This document shows positions 12,904 through 18,878 of a stretch of 18,878 nucleotides of DNA, piece after piece. The notes beneath the pieces were generated by a model. That model made no database searches. It was given only the letters and a program-made list of their open reading frames with translations, and was not told the DNA's origin. This DNA is from an uncultured Ruminococcus sp. (GTDB lineage Bacteria > Bacillota > Clostridia > Lachnospirales > Lachnospiraceae): assembly GCA_900541505.1 (NCBI GenBank), contig UQKK01000056.1:1-18878 (forward strand). Direction: 5' to 3'. Numbering within the stretch: the stretch's first letter is position 1; each line of letters starts with the position of its first letter. The translations under genes and the position numbers were made by a program.

Positions 12904-15836
12904 GAAAAAGAAGCGCTACCCCCAACGACAATACCTCCGTTACCCGGATGCTTGCCCGGCAGTTTGGCAGATACAACCGGGGGAGGAACCGGATACTTTT
13001 TCTGGCGGTCGCAGTCAGTATCCTGACCCTGACCGTGACATTCGGTATTTCTTATGGAAAAGTGCAGGCAGAATATCTAAAATCCGTGCGGAAAGCGGGA
13101 AATGCCGCATCCGTGTGTATCTCCGGTGCCGATGGAGAACAGTACCGGATGATACAAAATCTGGGATACGTTAAACAGGCGGCGAGGAGTGTGACCGTAG
13201 GAGAGGCGAAAGTGGAACAGAGTGAAAAGGAAAAGACGGAAGAGAAAGCAGAGCGACCCGGGGCGGCGGATGCGAAAGAGAAGCAGAGCTCTGCGGGCGG
13301 GCAGGATGGGGTTTCTGTGTGTACGATTCAGTGGACGGATTTGACAGGCTGGGGGGAGATATTCTGCCCGGCTTACACAGAGATTCATGGAGTCTATCCC
13401 GAACGTGCACAGGAAATCATGCTTTCTGTCGATGCTCTGGAGGCAATGGGGATTGTAAAACCTAAAGAGGGAATGGAGATACATCTGGAAGTGTCCCTCG
13501 GACTTTTCCAAACAGCGGATGAGACTTTTTTCCTCTCTGGGTGGTTTACCGATTATGCACAGGAGAAGGACAGTCTCTCTGCGGGCTTTATTTCGCGGGA
13601 AAAGCTGGAGGAATGGGGCTATCATCCGGACAGGGAGTCGGATATCCTGATTCGTCCATCGTCACGCCTTGACTGGAGAACTGTGGAGGAACAACTGTAT
13701 GAAGATGTGCCGATGCGAGATTCAGGGCAGAAGATAACTGCCATGAATACATCCATATATGAAGCAGTCAGCCAACTGGCAGGCGGATACACAATGGCGG
13801 TTTTCTTTGCGCTTCTCATTCTGTGCGGCATGTTTTTTCTGGTGCGCAACGTCATTCAGATTTCCATGATTGGGGATATCCGGCAGATGGGGCTTTTAAA
13901 TCTCATCGGCACAACAGAAAAGCAGATTCGCAGCATCTATTACAGACAGATTCTGCGTGTGCTCATTCCCGGCGCATTTACCGGCGCGGCTCTCTCCGGT
14001 CTGTTTTTACTCACGATTTTGCCATACATGCTGGGAAATCAGTATCTTGCAGAGTACGGCGCCGGGAAGGAACTGCACATGTTCCGCCCGGAAATTTTGG
14101 CAGCCTCCGTGCTTTTAATTGTGCTTTTGACCATGGCAGTATCGGCGGGAGTCATCCGGCATGTGGTCAGTATGTCCTGTGTGGAAAGCGTGCAGTATAC
14201 GGGATTGCTGAAACGAAAAGGGAAAAAATATCTGCGGAGAAAAAACGGCAGGAAAGACAAATATGTGGATGGAATGTCTGTCAGCTTTTTAAAAAAGACA
14301 AAACAGAACAGACGAAAAGGAGAAAACAGCGAACTGGCTGCCATGGCTTGGCGCAATCTGACGAGGTATAAAAGCCGGTTTGTTCTGACAATTTTGTCGC
14401 TGTTTTTGGGGATGGAGACTTTTCTGGCAGCAGTTGTAATCACTGTAGGGAGCGATTATGTGCATGTCATCGAACAGCGTCCGGATTTTCTCATTGCAGG
14501 AGAGTTCAGCCAATGGGCGCAGGAGGAAGGATATGGGAAAGAATATGAGTCCCGCGATGCGGGGGAGGACCCAATGCTCACAGAAGGAAACGGGATTGCG
14601 CTGCTTTATGACAATGATTATGACGAGTTTTCGCCCATTTCCGCAGAAGTAAGAGAACAGCTTCTGAGTTTGGACGGAGTAGATGAAAAAGCCTCTTATG
14701 TAATGGAGGGAGCATATATGTTATCCGCAGTCTCTCAAAAAGGAATCGCGCCGCTTTTGGATGAGGCGTATTTTGCTGCGGCGGGAGAAAGCGGGGAGTC
14801 AGGAAATTTAGATGATTTAAGTGATGGTTCTCTGATAGAGGGAACGACAACGGATGTGATTCAGATTCTGACAGCAGAGGAGATGGAGCGATTAGAGCGA
14901 TATGTGGAGAAAAATCAACTCCCGGCGGATATGGAACGTGTAAAAGATGGGGTCGGAGTGCTGATTCTCCACGACCATATGCTTTCCCCTGCGCAGGAAG
15001 AGCTGGCAAAAGACAGCGTGGGAGAACCGGTTTATTTTACAGGTCTGCTCTCCAAAGAGGATAGGATATCGCTAAACCAGATGACGCCGGAGGAGCGGGA
15101 CAGCGAGGATTTTAGCGGAGAAAAATCGGAAAGCTTCGTGCTGAGCGGATACCTGGATAACCGCGCAGAGGGATTCCCCCACATTGCGCAGACGTGGCAC
15201 GGCGCAAAGGGAAGCATTTATTATCTTATGAGCGAGAAAGGCTTTGAAAAACTGCCTACAGAGAAAAAGACCCTTTACATGGAGCTGCAAGTGGACAGCG
15301 AAAAAGAACCGCAGATAAAAAGTAAGATTCAGCAGATTGTCAGAGAAGAAAATGCCCGCCGCTCTCAGATAAGAGGGACAGGAATCAGTGAGGAAACCGG
15401 GGAGTCAGGAATTTTCTGTATCAGTAAATCAGATTTGCAGGCAAAGGCCGCCAGTGATATCCGTGGAAGCCGTCTGCTCCTGGGCTGTATCAGCATGGCG
15501 CTTCTCTTTGCCGGTCTGACAAACTATTTCAATGTTGTGATAACAGGGCTTCTGGCGCGGAAAAAAGAAATGGAGATTTTGGCAAAAATCGGCATGACGC
15601 ACAGACAGAGAAATAAAATGCTCTTTTTTGAGGGCGGATATTACTGCGTGATTCTGAGCGGGCTTATCCTCACGGTGGGGAGTGCGGCGCTTTGCCTGGT
15701 CCGCCTCTACATGGAGGAGAAACTCTCCTATTTCGTCTTCAGCTATCCGGTGGGGTGGACGATAGCGCTGCTTGCGTGCCTGGCGGCGGTGTGCGCGGCG
15801 GCGGAGAGAATATGCAGCGGTTGTTCTTTTATATAG
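12900..15836 (+). CDS. FtsX-like ABC transporter permease, two-module type
   Basis: 978 residues; the start ATG overlaps the ATPase stop. Two repeats of the layout TM, large extracellular domain, three TMs. Module 1: TM at about 32-51, extracellular domain about 52-296, TMs near 298-316, 353-375 and 398-418. Module 2: TM about 493-515, extracellular domain of some 320 residues, then three C-terminal TMs. A Lys/Glu-rich low-complexity insert (about 102-135) lies in the first extracellular domain. The motif GDIRQMGLLNLIGTTEKQIR after the second TM is typical of FtsX permeases, as is KEMEILAKIGMTHRQ in module 2. This is closer to MacB/YtrF-like double modules than to the 10-TM BceB. It probably handles peptides or envelope lipids and may be the true sensor for the one-TM kinase. 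The C terminus (ERICSGCSFI) ends just short of the usual ERL-type tail. Confidence 0.9.
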   Translation: MRKRSATPNDNTSVTRMLARQFGRYNRGRNRILFLAVAVSILTLTVTFGISYGKVQAEYLKSVRKAGNAASVCISGADGEQYRMIQNLGYVKQAARSVTVGEAKVEQSEKEKTEEKAERPGAADAKEKQSSAGGQDGVSVCTIQWTDLTGWGEIFCPAYTEIHGVYPERAQEIMLSVDALEAMGIVKPKEGMEIHLEVSLGLFQTADETFFLSGWFTDYAQEKDSLSAGFISREKLEEWGYHPDRESDILIRPSSRLDWRTVEEQLYEDVPMRDSGQKITAMNTSIYEAVSQLAGGYTMAVFFALLILCGMFFLVRNVIQISMIGDIRQMGLLNLIGTTEKQIRSIYYRQILRVLIPGAFTGAALSGLFLLTILPYMLGNQYLAEYGAGKELHMFRPEILAASVLLIVLLTMAVSAGVIRHVVSMSCVESVQYTGLLKRKGKKYLRRKNGRKDKYVDGMSVSFLKKTKQNRRKGENSELAAMAWRNLTRYKSRFVLTILSLFLGMETFLAAVVITVGSDYVHVIEQRPDFLIAGEFSQWAQEEGYGKEYESRDAGEDPMLTEGNGIALLYDNDYDEFSPISAEVREQLLSLDGVDEKASYVMEGAYMLSAVSQKGIAPLLDEAYFAAAGESGESGNLDDLSDGSLIEGTTTDVIQILTAEEMERLERYVEKNQLPADMERVKDGVGVLILHDHMLSPAQEELAKDSVGEPVYFTGLLSKEDRISLNQMTPEERDSEDFSGEKSESFVLSGYLDNRAEGFPHIAQTWHGAKGSIYYLMSEKGFEKLPTEKKTLYMELQVDSEKEPQIKSKIQQIVREENARRSQIRGTGISEETGESGIFCISKSDLQAKAASDIRGSRLLLGCISMALLFAGLTNYFNVVITGLLARKKEMEILAKIGMTHRQRNKMLFFEGGYYCVILSGLILTVGSAALCLVRLYMEEKLSYFVFSYPVGWTIALLACLAAVCAAAERICSGCSFI

Positions 15837-15845
15837 ACAGCCGCC

Positions 15846-15874
15846 TTGACTTTTCTTCACTTTTTCATTATATT
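15846..15874 (+). promoter_or_regulatory. Promoter of the lipoprotein gene
   Basis: -35 TTGACT (15846-15851), 17 bases, -10 TATATT (15869-15874); start site near 15881. It begins ten bases after the permease stop, so the lipoprotein can be expressed separately from the ABC genes. Confidence 0.75.
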
Positions 15875-15886
15875 ATTGAAAAAGTG
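15858..15886. promoter_or_regulatory. Palindrome around the lipoprotein -10 box (candidate operator)
   Basis: CACTTTTTC and GAAAAAGTG are perfect 9-bp inverted arms separated by 11 bases that contain the -10 TATATT. A dimeric regulator bound here would cover the promoter core and start site. As RNA, most of it lies upstream of the start, so an operator is more likely than an mRNA hairpin. Confidence 0.55.
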
Positions 15887-15888
15887 TT

Positions 15889-15907
15889 CCCGCAGTTTGG
15901 CTGCGGG
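15889..15907 (+). other. GC-rich hairpin in the lipoprotein leader
   Basis: CCCGCAG, five bases, CTGCGGG: a strong 7-bp stem directly after the palindrome, near the 5' end of the lipoprotein mRNA. No T run follows (AGAGTGTCTTTAC), so it is at most a weak terminator for read-through from the permease; 5' end protection is equally possible. Confidence 0.45.
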
Positions 15908-15936
15908 AGAGTGTCTTTACAAGGGGGAAATTTGAA

Positions 15937-16845
15937 ATGAAAAAGCTATTTTTGGGAATCCTATGCACAGCAATTGTTTTCATTGCTGGTTGCGGGAAAG
16001 AAAGTGAAGAATTCTCTGAGACGAAGGCAACAGAAAATACTGAAGAGACAGGAAAACAGGAAGAATCCATGCAGGAAGAGGATTCTCTGTTTTCATATGA
16101 GGATGAGGTATGCCGATTTGAGATAACAGATGTGATTCCGGAGGCGAAAGACGGTTACCAGATTGATTTTGTGATTGAGAATAAAAATACAGAATATGAA
16201 ATAAATTTCTGCATGGAAGAATATACAATGCAGGGTTACACTGTCGGGTCATTGGCGGAGTATCTGTTTTCCAATCAGATGAGCACAGAAGGCGGAACCA
16301 TTACTGTGGCGGCAGGAGAACGGAAGGAACTGACAGCTTTTGTTGATTGGGCAGAACTGGATAGTATGGGAATTACCTCTGTAGATGAAATTGATTTCAA
16401 TCTGCGTGCATGGAACTGGGATATCATAGAGGAAGATTTGGTCTACCAGCATTGCGTCGTCCTGCCGACAGGATTGGCGGCTGATGAGGTAGTATATCCG
16501 GAACGAAAGCAGCATGAGGGAGAAACAGTGCTGGTAGATGAGGATGAGGTACTGGTTGTGCTTTGCGGAATGGAGACAGATGAAGAAGGACTAGCGGTTT
16601 TTCAGTATTATATTGAAAACCGGATGGAGCAGCAGGCAACCTTCGAGATACAGAATACAGTGATAAACGAGAATGTTGAGAGTACTTTTTCATATGTATG
16701 CTATTTAAACGCAAATAAGCGAACCTATATTTCTTTCGCACCAAACAAAGAAATACCGGCATATGATGTAAAACAGGTTCAGCAGGAGCTGCATATTTCC
16801 TCTGAGGGTCAGGAATATACATACGACATTCAGTTCTTCTTATAG
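15937..16845 (+). CDS. Predicted lipoprotein of unknown function
   Basis: 302 residues. Type II signal peptide: KK at 2-3, hydrophobic core LFLGILCTAIVFI, lipobox IAGC with lipidated C19. A Glu/Ser/Thr-rich, low-complexity spacer of about 35 residues follows, as in surface lipoproteins. The rest is acidic and appears to be two beta-rich domains (about 58-165 and 190-302). Both contain similar segments on stabilising extended chains (FEITDVIPEAKDGYQIDFVI; LAVFQYYIENRMEQQATFEI), suggesting an internal repeat of an immunoglobulin-like fold. GGGGG lies nine bases before the ATG. I do not recognise the family. Its place after the TCS/ABC module suggests a surface partner or immunity protein of that module, though it has its own promoter. 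Confidence 0.8.
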   Translation: MKKLFLGILCTAIVFIAGCGKESEEFSETKATENTEETGKQEESMQEEDSLFSYEDEVCRFEITDVIPEAKDGYQIDFVIENKNTEYEINFCMEEYTMQGYTVGSLAEYLFSNQMSTEGGTITVAAGERKELTAFVDWAELDSMGITSVDEIDFNLRAWNWDIIEEDLVYQHCVVLPTGLAADEVVYPERKQHEGETVLVDEDEVLVVLCGMETDEEGLAVFQYYIENRMEQQATFEIQNTVINENVESTFSYVCYLNANKRTYISFAPNKEIPAYDVKQVQQELHISSEGQEYTYDIQFFL

Positions 16846-16854
16846 ATGATAGAG

Positions 16855-16915
16855 AAAAAGATACCCGTATAAATCGCTTACCGATATTGACAAGCGGGCG
16901 GAGGGTATCTTTTTT
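16855..16915 (+). terminator. Rho-independent terminator after the lipoprotein gene
   Basis: AAAAAGATACCC (16855-16866) pairs with GGGTATC plus T run (16903-16915), with an inner CGCTT/AAGCG stem. It ends in TTTTTT directly after the stem and closes the TCS/ABC/lipoprotein region. Confidence 0.9.
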
Positions 16916-16956
16916 GCCTGGTAAATTAATATGCTTGCCTGCCGCTGGTATTGTCC

Positions 16957-16985
16957 TTGAGCATCACACCATATCATGGTACACT
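16957..16985 (+). promoter_or_regulatory. Possible promoter of the asparagine-synthetase-like gene
   Basis: -35 TTGAGC (16957-16962), 17 bases, -10 TACACT (16980-16985). It is moderate in quality (four of six in each box) but correctly spaced. The start site would be near 16992, with a leader of about 112 bases. Confidence 0.4.
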
Positions 16986-16998
16986 ATAGAAGAAAACT

Positions 16999-17057
16999 GC
17001 CGTTGTATATCAGACATAAAAGACTGATGCACAGAAATAAAAGCAGAATACAGCGGC
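16999..17057 (+). other. Long-range stem in the asparagine-synthetase-like leader
   Basis: GCCGTTGTAT (16999-17008) pairs with ATACAGCGGC (17048-17057), ten pairs with one G-U, around a 39-base loop. It would occupy most of the leader between the predicted start site and the Shine-Dalgarno. No T-box sequence or terminator was seen, so a regulatory role is only a possibility. Confidence 0.35.
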
Positions 17058-17103
17058 TTATCGGTTCTGCGGGAACTAAGATTAGATAAGAGAGGTCATA
17101 CAA

Positions 17104-18642
17104 ATGATAAAAGTAAAAGAATACACCGGGCATATCCGAAATTGGAAGGCTTTGTGCGAGGAACTTAAGATTGCACCAAATCTGTCCAGAGAAGTGCGCG
17201 AAGAATTGATTATTTTGAAAGCATATGAGGCATGGGGCTGCGAGATGGGAGACCATCTGTATGGTATGTTCGCGTTTGCATTGTGGGATGAGGAGGAAAA
17301 GAAACTCTTCTGCATGAGAGACCATTTCGGAACAAAGCCGTTTTATTATTATGAGACAGCGGATGGAGATTTGCTTTGCAGTACAAGCATCCGCAAAATT
17401 ATGGAACAGCCGGGCTTTGTCAAAGAATTGAATGAAGAAATGCTCCAGATATACATGAGTCTGACTTATGTAGCGGGAGAAAATACATTTTTCCGCGGAC
17501 TGAAAAAGTTGATGCCGGGCAGATACCTTGTATGGCAGGATAGAAAACTGAAAATTGAGCGTTACTGGAAACCGGAATTTCATCCGGATGAGAGCAAATC
17601 ACTGGAAGACTGGGCGGACGAAATTCATACGACCCTGCAGAGCATTATGCCGGAGGTGAAGGATGAAGATGAAGTAGCGGAGTCTTTCCTTTCCGGAGGG
17701 GTGGACTCCTCCTATGTGCTTGCGATGTCTGATGTGGAAATGACAGATTCCTGCGGATATGAGGAAGAGCGATTTGATGAGTCAGGGCTTGCAAAACAGA
17801 CGGCTGATGTTCTGGGACGCAAAAATTCCAGATGTCTGATTACACCGGAAGAGTACTTTGGGATTGTACCCTACGTGATGTACAATATGGAACAGCCTCT
17901 GGGCGACGCTTCTGCCATTGCCTTCACTCTGGGATGCAGGGCGACTGCACAGCATACGAAATTGTGCTATTCAGGCGAGGGCGCAGATGAATTTTTCGGT
18001 GGATACAATATGTACCGCAATGCAGAGCGCTATGGCGAAAATCTGAAGACATTTTATGTTGGAAATACAAACATCATGAAAGAGGATGAAAAGCGCAAAA
18101 TTCTGAAGCATTATGACCCGGATGTGCTGCCTATTGAATTGGCAAGGGGCATCTACGAGGAGACAGAAGGATTAGACCCGCTTACCAAAATGTCGGATGT
18201 GGATATTCAAATTTGGCTGGAAGGGGATATTTACCTCAATGTAGACAAGATGAGTACGGCAGCAGGACTGGAAATCAGGATGCCGCTCACAGACCGGAGG
18301 ATTTTTGATATTGCATCCCGCATGCCATCTAAATATAAAGTGAACAGCGAGCAAAATAAGGTGGCACTGCGTACTGCGGCTGCAAAAGTTCTGCCGGAGG
18401 AAATCGCGTTCCGCAAAAAACTTGGCTTTATCGTACCGATTCGCATTTGGATGGCAGATGACCGCTACAATCAGGATGTCCGCGCAAAATTCAGCAGCGA
18501 AATGGCAGAGAAGTTCTTCAATGTAGAAGAGATTCAGGCGATTTTCGATGATTATGTGGGAGGAAATTCCGATAACTGGAGAAAAGTGTGGACCATTTAT
18601 ACATTTCTTGTGTGGTATGAGGAGTACTTTGTGAAGAGATAG
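17104..18642 (+). CDS. Asparagine-synthetase-like ATP-dependent amidotransferase lacking the N-terminal glutaminase cysteine
   Basis: 512 residues, GAGG eight bases before the ATG. The synthetase half is intact: PP-loop SGGVDSS (197-203), substrate and adenylate segments (QPLGDASAIA; SGEGADEFFGGY at 290-301; RMPLTDRRIFDIA) and the basic RKKLGFIVPIRIW. The N-terminal half begins late. YTGHIRNWKAL aligns with the family's FNGEIYNYKEL, so about 70-80 residues including the nucleophilic Cys of MCGI are missing, and the glutamine-binding Asn and Glu of NGEIYN are Thr and His. An in-frame TAA stands six codons before the ATG, and no remnant of the missing part was recognised upstream. The enzyme therefore cannot use glutamine in the normal way; it may use free ammonia or another amine, or be a decaying gene. 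The later glutaminase segments (GMFAFALWDEEEKKLF, RDHFGTKPF) are well kept. Confidence 0.85.
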   Translation: MIKVKEYTGHIRNWKALCEELKIAPNLSREVREELIILKAYEAWGCEMGDHLYGMFAFALWDEEEKKLFCMRDHFGTKPFYYYETADGDLLCSTSIRKIMEQPGFVKELNEEMLQIYMSLTYVAGENTFFRGLKKLMPGRYLVWQDRKLKIERYWKPEFHPDESKSLEDWADEIHTTLQSIMPEVKDEDEVAESFLSGGVDSSYVLAMSDVEMTDSCGYEEERFDESGLAKQTADVLGRKNSRCLITPEEYFGIVPYVMYNMEQPLGDASAIAFTLGCRATAQHTKLCYSGEGADEFFGGYNMYRNAERYGENLKTFYVGNTNIMKEDEKRKILKHYDPDVLPIELARGIYEETEGLDPLTKMSDVDIQIWLEGDIYLNVDKMSTAAGLEIRMPLTDRRIFDIASRMPSKYKVNSEQNKVALRTAAAKVLPEEIAFRKKLGFIVPIRIWMADDRYNQDVRAKFSSEMAEKFFNVEEIQAIFDDYVGGNSDNWRKVWTIYTFLVWYEEYFVKR

Positions 18643-18690
18643 ATGGTATAGAAGAAGAAAAAGGGAAGCATAGAAGAGAATAAGTCGGTA

Positions 18691-18720
18691 TCGGTGTATG
18701 GCTTTTTGTATGCCGGTTTT
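18691..18720 (+). terminator. Weak Rho-independent terminator after the asparagine-synthetase-like gene
   Basis: TCGGTGTA and TATGCCGG form an eight-pair stem with some G-U pairs around a T-rich loop, followed by TTTTAT. Position, 50 bases after the stop, suits a terminator. The remaining sequence to 18780 shows nothing else. Confidence 0.4.
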
Positions 18721-18782
18721 ATAAGTCCGCCATGGTAAAGGCGCGTGAGTAGAAATAGATTCATATTTTATTTTGAAAGGGA

Positions 18783-18805
18783 GAGGGTGTTGCAAAATCA
18801 TCAAC
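18783..18805. mobile_element. Probable terminal inverted repeat of an insertion sequence
   Basis: GAGGGTGTTGCAAAATC and following bases look like an IS end (several IS families have a GGGTGTTGCAAAA-type terminus), placed immediately outside the stop codon of a putative transposase on the minus strand. The other end is outside the window, so this cannot be confirmed here. Confidence 0.45.
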
Positions 18806-18878
18806 CTAGATGATTGAGCGATGCCCTCGCTCTATATTCTGCAAAAATCCAGCCCAGTCCTCTGCATTTGTGGTTCCA
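18806..18878 (-). CDS. Transposase, C-terminal fragment (continues beyond window)
   Basis: On the minus strand the last 23 codons before TAG read NAEDWAGFLQNIERGHRSII at their end, which resembles the C terminus of an IS transposase. The stop falls directly next to the putative terminal repeat, as usual for compact IS elements. The fragment is too short to name the family. Confidence 0.45.
   Translation of the reverse strand, partial: GTTNAEDWAGFLQNIERGHRSII

Noticed and set aside
16986..17103. T-box or other riboswitch before the AsnB-like gene
   Set aside because: No T-box conserved sequence, no terminator/antiterminator pair and no known aptamer core was seen; only a long-range stem remains.
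9779..18642. Lasso-peptide or other RiPP cluster formed by the peptide and the AsnB-like enzyme
   Set aside because: The two genes are 7 kb apart with separate promoters and terminators, there is no leader peptidase or RRE protein, and the peptide core is zinc-ribbon-like. Kept only as a remote possibility.

Overview
The window reads as a chromosomal accessory region of a Gram-positive Bacillota, most likely a Lachnospiraceae-type gut Clostridia. This rests on the strong AGGAGG-type ribosome binding sites, a YesM/YesN two-component pair, a ROK regulator, a peptide-sensing style two-component/ABC cassette, a double-glycine leader peptide, and consensus sigma-A promoters. Taxonomy is inferred from gene style only.

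Left part (1-9660, nearly all minus strand). The last 64 codons of an IlvD/Edd-family dehydratase enter from the left on the plus strand and converge on a YesN-type response regulator. That regulator overlaps the upstream YesM-type sensor kinase by 20 bases, and the pair has its own promoter with a perfect inverted repeat just after the start site. Upstream lies a three-gene catabolic operon transcribed in the order zinc polyol dehydrogenase, NCS1-like 12-TM permease, FGGY carbohydrate kinase. It has a consensus promoter (TTGACA-17-TATATT) and a 27-bp near-palindrome on the start site. A ROK-family repressor gene lies upstream with its own promoter and a related half-operator. The inferred pathway is uptake of a polyol or similar compound, oxidation to a ketose, and phosphorylation. 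The substrate is not known, and the NCS1-like permease is an unusual transporter for it.

Middle (9660-10440). A 98-residue peptide gene encodes a textbook double-glycine leader followed by a core with two CxxC pairs (zinc-ribbon-like). Just downstream is a decayed, duplicated copy of the ROK gene's 3' end together with its terminator. The ROK and peptide genes are therefore bracketed by roughly 155-bp direct repeats.

Right part (10282-16915, plus strand). An OmpR-type regulator and a small one-TM histidine kinase are followed by an ABC ATPase and a 978-residue FtsX-like permease. The ABC genes have an internal promoter preceded by an 11-bp-spaced direct repeat, TTGTTAGA twice, placed where the response regulator should bind. 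A lipoprotein follows with its own consensus promoter, whose -10 box sits in the centre of a perfect palindrome. This layout is typical of cell-envelope or peptide-antibiotic sensing and detoxification modules.

Far right (16916-18878). An asparagine-synthetase-like protein lacks the catalytic N-terminal cysteine region of the glutaminase domain. The window ends in what looks like the edge of an insertion sequence (terminal-repeat-like sequence plus the last codons of a transposase on the minus strand). No tRNA, rRNA or CRISPR array was seen.
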